The notes under the pieces: generated by a model | Databases searched by the model: none | What the model was told of the DNA's origin: nothing | What the model saw: only the letters and a program-made list of their open reading frames with translations | In this document: in pieces, positions 47,750 through 60,184 of the stretch | Position numbering within the stretch: position 1 is the first letter of the stretch | How the letters are laid out: each line of letters opens with the position of its first letter | Translations under genes and position numbers: made by a program | Assembly (NCBI GenBank): GCA_945910005.1 | Contig: OX246740.1 | Location: forward strand, 6,570,845-6,634,844 | Reading direction: 5' to 3' | From: Isoperla grammatica | Taxonomy: Eukaryota; Arthropoda; Insecta; Plecoptera; Perlodidae | DNA: 64,000 bases

Positions 47750-50700
47750 AAGAAGAATCAGTAAGATACTACTATTTAAGTGGACGCTAGTAGAAATAGT
47801 AAGAAGTGGATGTAAGAAGACATGAGCAGAATCAACAAGTACCACACTGTTATCAGATCCTAGTAGATAAAGTCAGAAGTGGATGTAAGAAGACATGAGC
47901 AGAATCAACAAGTACCACACTGTTATCAGATCCTAGTAGATAAAGTCAGAAGTGGATGTAAGAAGACATGAGCAGAATCAACAAGTACCACTCTGTAATC
48001 AGATCCTAGTAGATACAATCAGAAGTGGATGTAAGAAGACATGAGCAGAATCAACCAGTACCACTGTGTAATCAGAACATAGTAGATACAATCAGAAGTG
48101 GATGTAAGAAGACATGAGCAGAATCAACCAGTACCACTGTGTAATCAGAACATAGTAGATAAAGTCAGAAGTGGATGTAAGAAGACATGAGCAGAATCAA
48201 CAAGTACCACTCTGTAATCAGATCCTAGTAGATACAATCAGAAGTGGATGTAAGAAGACATGAGCAGAATCAACCAGTACCACTGTGTAATCAGAACATA
48301 GTAGATAAAGTCAGAAGTGGATGTAAGAAGACATGAGCAGAATCAACAAGTACCACTGTGTAATCAGAACATAGTAGATAAAGTCAGAAGTGGATGTAAG
48401 AAGGCATGAGCAGAATCAACAAGTACCACTGTGTAATCAGATCCTAGTAGATATAATAAGAAGTGGATGTAAGAAGACATGAGCAGAATCAATAAGTACC
48501 ACTCTGTAATCAGATCTTAGTAGATACAATAAGAAGTGGATGTAAGAAGACTTGAGGAGAATCAACAAGTACCACTCTGTAATCAGATCCTAGTAGATAC
48601 AATAAGAAGTTGATGTAAGAAGACTTGAGCAGAATCAACAAATACCACTCTGTAATCAGATCTTAGTAGATATAATAAGAAGTGGATGTAAGAAGACATG
48701 AGCAGAATCAACAAGTACCACTCTGTAATCAGATCTTGGTAGATACAATAAGAAGTGGATTTAAGAATATTTGAGCAGAATCAACAAGTACCACTCTGTA
48801 ATCAGATCTTAGAAGATACAATAAAAAGTGGATGTAAGAAGACATGAGCAGAATCAACAAGTACCACTCTGTAATCAGACCCTAGTAGATATAATAAGAA
48901 GTGGATGTAAGAAGACATGAGCAGAATCAAGAAGTATCACTGTCTTATCAGATCTTAGTAGACATAATAAGAAGTGGATGTAAGAAGACATGAGCAGAAT
49001 CAACAAGTACCACTGTGTAATCAGAACATAGTAGATACAATCAGAAGTGGATGTAAGAAGAAATGAGCAGAATCACCAAGTACCACTCTGTAATCAGATC
49101 TTATAGTAGATATAATAAGAAGTGGATGTAAGAAGACATGAGCAGAATCAACAAGTACCACTCTGTAATCAGTTTCTAGTAGATACAATAAGAAGTGGAT
49201 GTAAGAAGAAATGAGCAGAATCAAGAAGTACCAGTGTGTTATCAGATCCTAGTAGATATAATAAGAAGTGGATGTAAGAAGACATGAGCAGAATCAACAA
49301 GTACCACTCTGTAATCAGATCCTAGTAGATATAATAAGAAGTGGATGTAAGAAGACATGAGCAGAATCAACAAGTACCACTCTGTAATCAGATCCTAGTA
49401 GATATGATAAGAAGTGGATGTAAGAAGACATGAGCAGAATCAACAAGTACCACTCTGTAATCAGATCCTAGTAGATATAATAAGAGGTAGATGTAAGAAG
49501 ACATGAGCACAATCAACAAGTACCACTCTGTAATCAGATCTTTGTAGATACAATAAGAAGTGGATGTAAGAAGACATGAGCAGAATCAACAAGTACCACT
49601 CTGTAATCAGACCCTAGTAGATATAATAAGAAGTGGATGTAAGAAGACATGAGCAGAATCAAGAAGTATCACTGTCTTATCAGATCTTAGTAGACATAAT
49701 AAGAAGTGGATGTAAGAAGACATGAGCAGAATCAACAAGTACCACTGTGTAATCAGAACATAGTAGATACAATCAGAAGTGGATGTAAGAAGAAATGAGC
49801 AGAATCACCAAGTACCACTCTGTAATCAGATCTTATAGTAGATATAATAAGAAGTGGATGTAAGAAGACATGAGCAGAATCAACAAGTACCACTCTGTAA
49901 TCTATCCTAGTAGATATAATAAGAAGTGAATGTAAGAAGAGATGAGCAGAATCAACAAGTACCTCTCTGTTATCAGATCCTAGTAGATATTATAAGAAGT
50001 GGATGTAAGAAGACATGAGCAGAATCAACAAGTACCACTCTGTAATCTATCCTAGTAGATATAATAAGAAGTGGATGTAAGAAGACATGAGCAGAATCAA
50101 CAACTACCACTCTGTAATCAGATCCTAGTAGATATTATAAGAAGTGGATGTAAGAAGACATGAGCAGAATCAATTAACCAGTACCACTGTGTAATCAGAT
50201 CCTTGTAGATATGATAAGAAGTGGATGTAAGAAGACATGAGCAGAATCAACAAGTAACACTCTGTAATCAGATCCTAGTAGATATTATAAGAAGTGGATG
50301 TAAGAAGACATGAGCAGAATCAACAAGTACCACTCAGTTATCAGATCCTAGTTGATATAATAAGAAGTGGATGTAAGAAGACATGAGCAGAATCAACAAG
50401 TACCACTCTGTAATCAGATCCTAGTAGATATGATAAGAAGTGGATGTAAGAAGACATGAGCAGAATCAACAAGTACCACTCTGTAATCAGATCCTAGTAG
50501 ATATGATAAGAAGTGGATGTAAGAAGACATGAGCAGAATCAACAAGTACTACTGTGTTATCAGATCCTTGTAGATAGTATAAGAAGTGGATGTAAGAAGA
50601 CATGAGCAGAATCAACAAGTACCACTCTGTAATCAGATCTTAGTAGATATAATAAGAAGTGGATTTAAGAAGACATGAGCAGAATCAACAAGTACCACTC

Positions 50701-51085
50701 TGTTATCAGATCTTAGTAGATATAATAAGAAGTGGATGTAAGAAGACATGAGCAGAATCAACAAGTACCACTCTGTTATCAGATCTTAGTAGATATAATA
50801 AGAAGTGGATGTAAGAAGACATGAGCAGAATCAACAAGTACCACTCTGTTATCAGATCTTAGTAGATATACTAAGAAGTGGATGAAGGAAGACTTGAGCA
50901 GAATCAACTAGTACCACTCTGTAATCAGATCTTAGTAGATATAATAAGAAGTGGATGTAAGAAGACATGAGCAGAATCAACAAGTACCACTCTGTTATTT
51001 GATCTTAGTAGATATAATAAGAAGTGGATGTAAGCATCAAGTGCAGAATCAACAAGTACCAGTCTGTAATAATCAGTGCCTAGTA
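47750..51085. repeat. 73-bp tandem array, about 45 copies
   Basis: The unit is 'gaagtggatgtaagaagaca' + 'tgagcagaatcaacaagtac' + 'cactctgtaatcagatccta' + 'gtagatataataa'. Copies are 85-98% alike, with ctcctagtag/tcttagtag subtypes. A block near 48,840-49,110 recurs near 49,560-49,830 in the same order of variants ('agtatcactgtcttatcaga', then 'gaacatagtagatacaatca', then the longer 'cttatagtagatat' unit), showing higher-order duplication of about 720 bp. Confidence 0.93.
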
Positions 51086-51900
51086 GAAGAGCCCCTTCAG
51101 TTTCGTGTGACCCCCAACTTAAACAGTAAGAATAATGGTTCAGGCACGCAATCACATCGTACATCCCGACACTCCTGAAAAATATAAAACTACATACAAT
51201 TTTTTTTATCTCATATCTCCCGCCCGTTATATTTTTTCTTATTTGCAAACTGCGAATGAGAAGTGGGCAGGGTAAAAGGGGGGCGGCGTGGCGCTAGGTA
51301 GCGAGACCGTAGCCGGGGGGTGGGGGACGGGCAGTACAATCGCATCACAACTTGTCGAGTTGTGAGGGTGCATTCGAATTAGTGCAAAACTATCCCTAGT
51401 TCAAATGACTGACAACAAAAAGGCTTTCTGACTCCAAAGAAAATTGATCTTATGTATTTTTCCGGACATCTTGTGATGATAAGTTTGCACGATTTTCCGC
51501 CTTCGGCAAATGACTCTATACCGCCACCTCTTCTCTTTCAAATATCAATACACTTTTATAAGTCTATGGTTAAACTATGAATTCACCTAACAAAGACCCT
51601 CAGGATGAAATTCTAGGTGTCCTAATGGAGCAAGCAGGTAACTGTGTATCCGCTGAGTGAGAGTATATTGTTTAATTGTATCTCAAGAATGTATATTGAT
51701 TAACGATGAAGTTACGTTTATATCTGACATCAAAGTCAGTATCGCGGGCGACAGCACACGAAGAGCCGTAAAGTACGCCGAAAATGTAAATGTAAAAAAT
51801 GTTGGTACGGGTAAGGTTGATACAATTGTTGGTAGTCTAGGTAATTATTTACAACTTACGAACTTAACTACAACTATTTACAATTATTATTTACATTTGA
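51086..51900 (+). other. Unique interior segment with a possible small first exon
   Basis: An ATG at 51,577 opens a frame MNSPNKDPQDEILGVLMEQA ending at CAG|gtaactg (51,637). Composition is unlike the flanks. A frame at about 51,700-51,840 (ISDIKVSIAGDSTRRAVKYA) may be another piece. No family is recognised and no clean acceptor joins them. If real, they may be remains of the 14.2-kb element's own gene. Confidence 0.2.
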
Positions 51901-52290
51901 TAACAAGAATAGAATAGTTTAAACTAGAAGAAGAACGAATGAGACTAAACAAGTTCCAACAAGACCTTGTTATAATAAGAACAGCACAGTTTGAACTAGA
52001 AGAAGAATACATAAGATGGAACTAGATGCAGTAAGATCATTTTGTATCAAGAATAGAATAGGTAGTTAAAACTAGAAGAACGAATGAGACTTAACAAGAT
52101 CTAACAAGAGCTTGTTAGAATAAGAACAGCACAGTTTGAACTAGAAGAAGAATCCATAAGATGGTTCTAGATGCAGTTAGATCATTTTGTATCAAGAATA
52201 GAATATGTAGTTAAAACTAGTAGAAGAAGAACGAATGAGACTAAACAAGATCTAACAAGAAATTATTATATAATAAGAACGGCATACTTT
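51901..52290. repeat. Tandem repeats of about 165 bp, target of the hAT insertion
   Basis: Units contain 'tttgaactagaagaagaat', 'gatggaactagatgcagt', 'cattttgtatcaagaatag' and 'aataagaacagcacag'. The sequence is cut at 52,290 by the hAT element and resumes at 56,005 with 'catactttgaactagaagaa'. Confidence 0.75.
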
Positions 52291-55200
52291 CAGACATGGG
52301 CAGTATCTAGATACATGTATCTTAAGATATGTATTTAAAATACATTTGTATTTTGTATTTTGTATTTCAAATACCTGTCCCACATGTATCTTGTATTTTG
52401 TATTTCAAATACCCATTTTGAAAGTATTTTGTATCTTTTTACTACATTTAAAATACAAGATACTTTTTAGTGTGATCAAAAACGTAAAATTGGTAATTTC
52501 GCGCTATCTACTTGCCAAACTTGGAATTTAAATTGGAATTTATTTTAAATCGACTTTTGTTATCGACCTACTCCGGACGAGGTAGGTAGTTTACATCGAG
52601 GTCCTCTAGATCTCAGCCAGGTTTCGCTAGCGCACTCAAGTCGAGCAAAGGCGGCGTTACTGCCGCTAGAAAATACAATAACAACAACATGAGTGCATCG
52701 AGGTGGTGTAGACACATCGAATTCTTGTGGAATTTCTAACCCTACTTTTCGGCGACGCACTCGCACTCGGCACTGAATGCGATAAAAATACGTCACTTAA
52801 ATGTCTTCAAATTCACAAACACCATCATCTTCCAAGACCAGAGCTGTACCAGGACCTGTAATACCAATTACAGTCCCAGTTCTGCCAGTTCAACCTGCAG
52901 CATTAATATCATGTGCTATTTTAGATGGTACGTTCTTCCGAGTAGTTACGACCGCTGGTGCTGGCAAAGGGAAAAATGTTAAAGCTGAATGCATGTTATG
53001 CAAGCCAAATAAACAATCGTTCATCAGTGGATCTTTCGATGCGACATCGAACTTTAAACTACATTTGAAGGTATGGTAATAGTGTTACTGAAAATCGAAT
53101 GTATTTATTTTATTTATTGTGTTGTATTCTGTAACTGTAAACAATAATAAGGGGCCTAGGCCTACAGCGTCTAGGCCTACTTTGTTATAATATGCCCTAG
53201 GCCAACGCATAGGGCCTTACATTACATGAGGTACATGATGTACAGACAGCGGAGGCCTAGGCCTAGGTTGGCCTAGCATAGCCAGTTTCAGTTTCTACCT
53301 AGTTTATGTAATGTAATTATGTTATTGTATCCATCGAGTTTCTGGAATGTTTTGTTCTGTTGTTAGCACACCAAAGTGTAGTGTAGCCTGACTTCGATAG
53401 AAGTGGGCCCCGTTGTCAGTTTTAGCAATGTATAGGTGCACCGTGCAGGTAGTTTAGGCCTTGCCATCTTTTTATCTTGTTAACTCATTGCAGTTGAAAT
53501 GTGCATGGTGGCTGGTAGCCTGGTAGGCCTAGTGCCAGTGGTCGTGGTGGCAATGCACCACCAAACACCAACCTGTCTATAGGCTATATTTAATAGTTTA
53601 CATTTAATTTTCAGCGGGTTCATCCAGATAAAGTAGCAGAATTTGAACTCTACAAGAAAAAGTCTAAAAGGGACGGTGCTGATGAAGATGATACAGGAGG
53701 CCATGAGAAGAGAGGGGGCTCTTCAACGTTGCCAACCAAGCCGGGAGGAACTAAACAAGTAAAATTAACCCAGTTCAGTAGTCTATACAAGCCCTCTCAA
53801 AGCAAAGTTGACAAACTTATTACTAACTTCATAGTACATGCAGCACAGCCTCTTGCAGTTGTTGAACATCCTGCATTTATTCAACTAGTAACAGGGCTTG
53901 AGTCTTCAGCTAATGTTATGTCACGCCGTACTCTTGGCCGCCGGATTGACTCTGAATTTAAATCTGTTATGACTCGTATTAAAGATGTTCTTGAAGTACA
54001 AAAATATGTGTGCACTACAGCGGACATTTGGTCAATGAAGACACGTAGTTTTATGGGAGTTACTGTACATTGGTTAGATGTTCATTCATTAAAGCGATGC
54101 TCTGCAGCAATTGCGTGCTCAAGATTTGCAGGTATTCATAGCTATGATAAAATTGCTGAGAGTCTAGACAGTATCTGCAACAAATATGGATTGACCCATG
54201 AGAAAATTGTTTCCACAGTCACTGATAACGGATCTAATTTTGTTAAAGCCTTTAAAGAGTTTGGGATACGTGTAGAAGTTGTGCAGGAAGATGAAAGCGA
54301 TGAAGAAGATCTTGGACAGTTGTATGATATTGATGGTGAGGGTGTTGCCAGTATTGAAGATCCACGTGAAGATTTCCAATTTGCAACCATGACTTCTGAA
54401 GAGGATGAAATTGGAGTCATCGAGGCGGAAGAAGGTTCCAATGAAAGTAATTTTGAAGTGGGAGACTCAGAAAGTGATAGGATAATTCTTTCTAATCATT
54501 TGAGGTGCGCGTCTCACACACTCAGCCTCATTGCTACAACAGACATTAAAAATGCACTTAAACAATCACATGCAGTTTCAAGACTCCATCATACATCTAT
54601 GGGAAAATGTTCAGCTTTATGGAATGCAGCAGGGCGACCTAAGTCGGCAGAGATCATCAAAGATATACTTGGACATCAGCTTAGTTATCCATGTCCAACG
54701 CGTTGGAATTCTTTATACGATTCGCTCTCTCAACTACTTAAGTCGCGTGACAAAATTGCAGCACTTCATGTAGCTTTGGGCATGAAAGCTTTAATCAGAG
54801 AAAATGAATGGGAGTATCTTACTGAACATTGTTTAATTTTGAAACCATTGTCTGTGGCTCTTGATCGTCTTCAAGGAGAAGACGATTGTTATTACGGCCA
54901 TCTCTTACCTACTCTGTTTTCTCTCAAATCAAAACTGAAGAACATTCAGTTGACCAACTTGAAACACTGTCATCCTCTTTTAAGAGCAATAATAGAAAAT
55001 CTTGACAGGAGGTTCAAACATTTCTTTGACCTTGCCCCTGAAGTAAGTGAGGCAATCTTAGCTGCCAGCTCACACCCAACCTTCAAAGTAAGGTGGTTGC
55101 CACCAAATGTGTTAGAAAGAGAAACCGCTCGCATACAACGAATGATGTTAACAGCTATTGAAAGCATTGAAACTCAAGTGTCTACCAATGGTGGTGTACC

Positions 55201-56012
55201 ATTACCAAATGCACTGACCCAAGATACCAATACCATGTCCATTTCTGATGACGATGACTTTTATGATTTTAATGACAAAGGAGAAGGACCTGTATCTCCA
55301 CAAAATCAGCGTCAAGTTATTGAGCTTGAAGTCTTGCACTTCATGAGTGATTCTAGAAAATGTATTTCTATGTTGGACTGTTACCCTTACGTAAAGAAGA
55401 TCTTCCATCGATTCAATACTAGTTTGTCATCATCTGCTCCTGTTGAACGCCTGTTTTCATTTGCATCCCTCATTAACAGCCCACGAAGGCATCAGCTAAG
55501 TGACAAAAATTTTAAACAACTTGTGCTACTAAAAGCCAACACCAAGTACAGTGGAATTTAAATTTGTTTAAGCCTATTGTTAGGAAATTCAACAAAATTG
55601 GTTTGTTTACTTTGTTTATGCAGTAAGTTAACAGTCTATCATTTCATTTATTAAACATCCTTAATTACATTGGAAATGTTTGTTATTCAAAGTGGGGATT
55701 TTAGGGCCCCTTGCTAAATTGATTAAAATATGATAACTGTATCTGTTGAGCTATCAAAAAAACCACTAGTATCTATAATTCAATTTTCAACATAACAATT
55801 TTTGTGCACTGTATTAAAAAGTTTTTGTTCATTGTATTTTAAAATGTATCTTTTTTGAAAGTATCTTAAGATACTATCTTGTATTTTGTATTTCAAATAC
55901 AAGTTGTGAATATATTTTGTATTTTGTATTTCAAATACCCAAAACTCAAGTATCTGTATCTTGTATTTCAAATACTTCAAATGTGAGTATTTTGCCCATG
56001 TCTGCATACTTT
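52283..56012 (+). mobile_element. Complete hAT transposon, 3,714 bp, with perfect 8-bp TSD
   Basis: The element spans 52,291-56,004. Termini cagacatgggca and tgcccatgtctg are inverted repeats. Flanking duplications catacttt (52,283-52,290 and 56,005-56,012) are identical. Both subterminal regions (52,325-52,460 and 55,845-55,985) are filled with short palindromic motifs such as 'gtattttgtatttcaaatac', likely transposase-binding repeats. It carries one two-exon transposase gene with an undamaged reading frame. Confidence 0.95.
52801..55561 (+). CDS. hAT transposase with BED zinc finger, two exons, 738 aa, intact
   Basis: Exon 1 is 52,801-53,070 (ends AAG|gtatgg); exon 2 is 53,615-55,561 (after 'tttaattttcag'), phase 0. 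The start is the first ATG, with a Ser/Pro-rich leader. The BED finger (about residues 60-96) has CMLC and, across the intron, LHLK|RVH, so the finger is split by the intron. The catalytic RNase H-like fold follows: TADIWS with the first Asp, TVTDNGSNFVKAF with the second, an acidic insert, RCASHTLSLIATTD (the C..H motif), YPCPTRWNSLYDSL (RW motif) and the C-terminal dimerisation region SSAPVERLFSFASLINSPRR. Length and motif order fit Ac/Tam3 (hAT) transposases of the ZBED type. It would cut its own ends in the nucleus. With intact TIRs and TSD it looks recent and may be active. Confidence 0.93.
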
Positions 56013-57734
56013 GAACTAGAAGAAGAATCCGTGAGATGGAACTAGATGCAGTGAGTTAATTTTACATTTTTTTTTATCCATGTTACGTTTAAACGAACTA
56101 CACGTATTTGTATTGGGGTAGTAATGTTTTGTGTATTTGTTTGTCACGGCGATTCTGTGCATCGACCCATACTGTATGGATGGGTAAGGGCGATTCAGTG
56201 TCCGTGCCAAGGCGATCCTGTGCTACGGCCCATACTGTATGGGCACAGATAACGGATTGTAGGTGAAGGTTTTGACACATAATTTTTGTGTCACTGCGAT
56301 TCTGGGCTACGGCCCATAGGTACTGTATGGGTCGAGGCCATTCTGGAAGAGACCAACAAAATTACTTTTCTGTCACAAGACCTATTCGGAAACACTTTGA
56401 CAATTACCGTGGTACATTTCGGTGCTACGGCGATTCTGAGCTACAGCGATTCTGTGTCAAGACCTACACTTCTTGCCCACACCACTCACACTGTTCAAGG
56501 ACTTAAACAAAACTACTGGTCTGTGTCAAGACCCATTAGGAAACACTTTCGTTGAAGAATTCTGTGTCACGACGCTTCTGTGCCAAGGCGATTCTGTGCC
56601 AATGTCCCGCCCCTATTTGTCGAATGTTAATTATAGTAGTATTACCTTCCGTTCACCGATATATCTAATAACCTTTATATGTGTTTGTATTTTAATAACT
56701 ATAAGCATAACACACACTAAAATACTTAAGTTTTACGAATACTAAATTTGTTGGTGAAACTTTAGTTGAGACAATATATTATCTAAATCTATTCGAAAAG
56801 TGTATCTTCTCTAGAAGCTGGGTTGTTCCAATAAACCTTTGCACGACTGGAAAGCGGAATCATTAGGCTTACCATTTATGTACGGTTCAGCTAGCACTGC
56901 AGTTGCAATATGTTTAAACAATGACAAATTTGTAATTACTACACTTAATGTCTAAAACCCCAAAATTATTATAGTTTACCTGCCCCAATGACGGGACAGC
57001 TTGACCACAGATAACGGATTGGCTTGACGATGTTTGTTCAACCTTGCATTGCACTGAGCGCCTGTATGTATGTGACACCCAATGCGTAGCTGTAGCGCGG
57101 GTTGCCTAATCTTAGGGCGATAGTCAAGATCGTGCCGATTGTTTCTTGAAGAAATCGGCCTTTTCGCCTCCGGGGGAGTAAATATCAATAAACAATACAT
57201 AAATCGGGTTGTGTGCATGATTGTAAACTACAGTAAACAGTTTTTGTCGATCACTTATGGAACAAAATGGTATATATGTGTGCGTGAAAGAAAATATAGT
57301 GATGCATAATATTATTGAGTGGTGCATTAGAAGCCCAATATTCCGTGAGTATGCTAAAGAATTCGATGAAAAATACATGTTCTAAAAATAGTATTTGAAA
57401 TATTTGACTTAGAGGAATACTAAGTCCCCCAAATTAGGTAAATTGCTTTATTCTAATGTTATCTCATTTAATGGGAAAGACAAAATTACCTGTTCCATCA
57501 GTAGGAAAGTCCCGAAACGGGATGTTTCGCCGCGTGGTGGGTAATGACACGGATAAGGGATTGTAATAAGGTGATCCTTATCTTGACGTTTCGTCCCTTC
57601 TGTGAGGGACATCTTATCAACACACGACACGACGCGGCGCAAACTTCCCGTTTTATTTTTATTTCATTAATACCGAGCCGCGAAAGCTTAAAATGTGAAT
57701 TAATAATAATGATAATGATACTGATACACGTTTT
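56013..57734. other. Interior of the 14.2-kb element, irregular repeats
   Basis: 56,140-56,600 has degenerate repeats of 'cggcgattctgtgc', 'tacggcccatactgtatgg' and 'gtcaagaccyattmggaaaca' type. 'cacagataacggatt' occurs near 56,244 and 57,006, resembling the ends of the Mutator-like element. No gene is recognised. Confidence 0.5.
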
Positions 57735-57955
57735 ATACCCTCTTCAGGCGACTGCGTATTGCCGTATTGAAATAGTTGGGAAGGAATGTTCGAGGGCTAT
57801 TAGTTTGGCTCAATCCCGGCATTCATCCTTCGTCCTTGTGAGTTGTGACTGAGGAAACTATCATAAAAACCTTCAGCTTAGTTGCCGGTAGCAAGTATCG
57901 AACCGGTAGCTCTCGAATTAGAAGCTCGTGAGCTCTATCAGTTGCACTATTGTAA
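57735..57955 (-). mobile_element. SINE-A copy
   Basis: It contains 'tagttgggaaggaatgttcg', 'gactgaggaaactatcataa' and, on the minus strand, the head 'ctgatagagctcacgagctt' with the B box 'ggttcgatact'. It abuts a SINE-B in opposite orientation. Confidence 0.7.
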
Positions 57956-57959
57956 TAAT

Positions 57960-58090
57960 ATAAACCACGATCTCTGCAAATCCTGGCTTGGGCACGGATG
58001 TCATGTGTTGTTTTTTCATTCTCATGGTCAACCACTCATCGTCTCGATTAGCCTCGTTGCAAAAATATGGGACGTAAACCCCAAGTATCA
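57960..58090 (+). mobile_element. SINE-B copy, head truncated
   Basis: It begins inside the tRNA-like head ('gcaaatcctggcttgggcac') and continues with the SINE-B body in inverse of the 21.8-kb copy ('ccactcatcgtctcgattag', 'cctcgttgcaaaaatatggg'). It lies head to head with the SINE-A copy. Confidence 0.7.
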
Positions 58091-58569
58091 TCATCGTAAT
58101 AATAATTATCATAATATGTATGTGTGTTATTATGTATGAAGGACACACACTACAACCATGCTGTCGCAAAAGATTACTACCGCCACCGGTATTTACATCG
58201 TATTCGTATGACCACCTGCAGATATGGCCATCATCACTCGCATGTGTGAACAAGCAGTGAAAGGAACCATGTCCGGCCGTTAAAACTTATTTGAAATTTT
58301 TACAATGCCACATGCCTACAGGGATGGGCTTGCCGAGTTCCTTCCATTCAAGGCTAACCGCTCACAGACCCGCCGCATTCTTCTTCGGCACTCTGAACGA
58401 ACAAGTCGCAGGCATTGGACACATAAAGCCGCAGGTGTAGAAGAAGAAGACCATACCATACGATTGTATTTTGTTGTGTTGCAGATGATCTTGCTTACAT
58501 GAAGTTGGTCTAGAGCTGATTGTTTCCACGCTCAGTTGTCAAAAATTAGCAATATACACTATTTCTGTT

Positions 58570-59880
58570 TCAGACCTCGCTCACCACCAATCTGTCATGT
58601 TGAAAATCATATTTTCTCGTGACGGCAACCATGTCGAATTACATTATTACTGCGATTCAGCTTCATATTACCATATTACGCACCTAATACAACTTCTCTG
58701 TTTCAGAATGCTGACGTTATCACTGCGATTAAGCTTGATATAATATACAAAACTTCTCTGTTTCAGATTGCTAACGTTATCACTGCGATTAACTTGATAT
58801 AATATACAAAACTTCTCTATTTTAGATTGCTGACCTTATCACTGCGATTTAGCTTGATATAATATACAAAACTTCTCTGTTTCAGATTGCTGACGTTATC
58901 ACTACGATTTAACTTGATATAATATACAAAACTTCTCTGTTTCAGATTGCTGACGTTATCACTGCGATTTAACTTGATATAATATACAAAACTTCTCTGT
59001 TTCAGATTGCTGACGTTATCACTGCGATTTAACTTGATATAATGTACAAAAACTTCTCTGTTTCAGATTGCTGACGTTATCACTGCATTTTACTTGATAC
59101 AATATACAAAACTTCTCTGTTTCAGATTGCTGACGTTATCACTGCATTTTACTTGATACAATATACAAAACTTCTCTGTTTCAGATTGCTGACGTTATCA
59201 CTGCATTTTACTTGATACAATATACAAAACTTCTCTGTTTCAGATTGCTGACGTTATCACTGCGATTTAACTTGATATAATGTAGAAAACTTCTCTATTT
59301 CAGATTGCTGACGTTATCACTGCGATTTAACTTAATATAATATACAAAACTTCTCTGTTTCAGATTGCTGACGTTATCACTGCGATTTAACTTGATATAA
59401 TATAGAAAAACTTCTCTATTTCAGATTGCTGACGTTACCACTGCGATTTAACTTGATATAATACACAAAACTTCTCTGTTTCAGATTGCTGACGTTATCA
59501 CTGCGATTTAACTTGATATAATATAGAAAAACTTCTCTATTTCAGATTGCTGACGTTACCACTGCGATTTAACTTGATATAATACACAAAACTTCTCTGT
59601 TTCAGATTGCTGACGTTATCACTGCGATTTAACTTGATATTATGTACCTAATTAATTTCCACTGTTTAAGATTGCTGACAATATTTAAGACGTTGACACT
59701 GAGATTTAGCTTGTTATTATATGTACCTAATGAAACTCCACTGTTTTAGATTGCAGGCGCTTACACTACGATTTAGCTTGTTATAATGTACTTAATATAG
59801 CTCCGCTGTTATAGATTGCTGACGTTAGCACTGCGTTTTAGCTTAGTATTTATGTACTAACACTCCACTGTTTTAGATCT
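58570..59880 (+). repeat. 60-bp tandem array with a splice-acceptor-like motif in most units, about 20 copies
   Basis: The unit is 'acttctctgtttcagattgc' + 'tgacgttatcactgcgattt' + 'aacttgatataatatacaaa'. The 'ttctctgtttcag' block is a strong pyrimidine tract plus CAG, and 'attgctgac' downstream resembles a branch-site motif. The last copies (59,650-59,880) decay, e.g. 'ccactgttttagattg'. Upstream, near 58,560-58,582, a related 'atttctgtttcagacctcgc' precedes unique sequence. Reading from the AG gives IADVITAI then a stop. Confidence 0.9.
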
Positions 59881-60184
59881 CTAAGTGTAGTAGTGTCTTG
59901 TTGTTTCTAGTCCGGTATGTTCTTATTGACAATAGTTCATTCGTGTCAAGCTGGGTCTAGTGGAGCCTTATTGTCTCTCTTTGTATGTGCTCTTATTTAA
60001 ACTTGCCGATTCTTGTGGTCTTGTTGTGTCTGATTAGTGATTGTATAACGCTTGTTAGAACTTATCTGTACTTGCTTTCTCTAGTCTTGACTGGTGTTTC
60101 ATTGCATTGTTCTTGTCTCTTCTTGTCTCTTTGAAACTTGTCTGATCAATTAGTACAATTTAATAAAAAAAGATGACAAAAATT

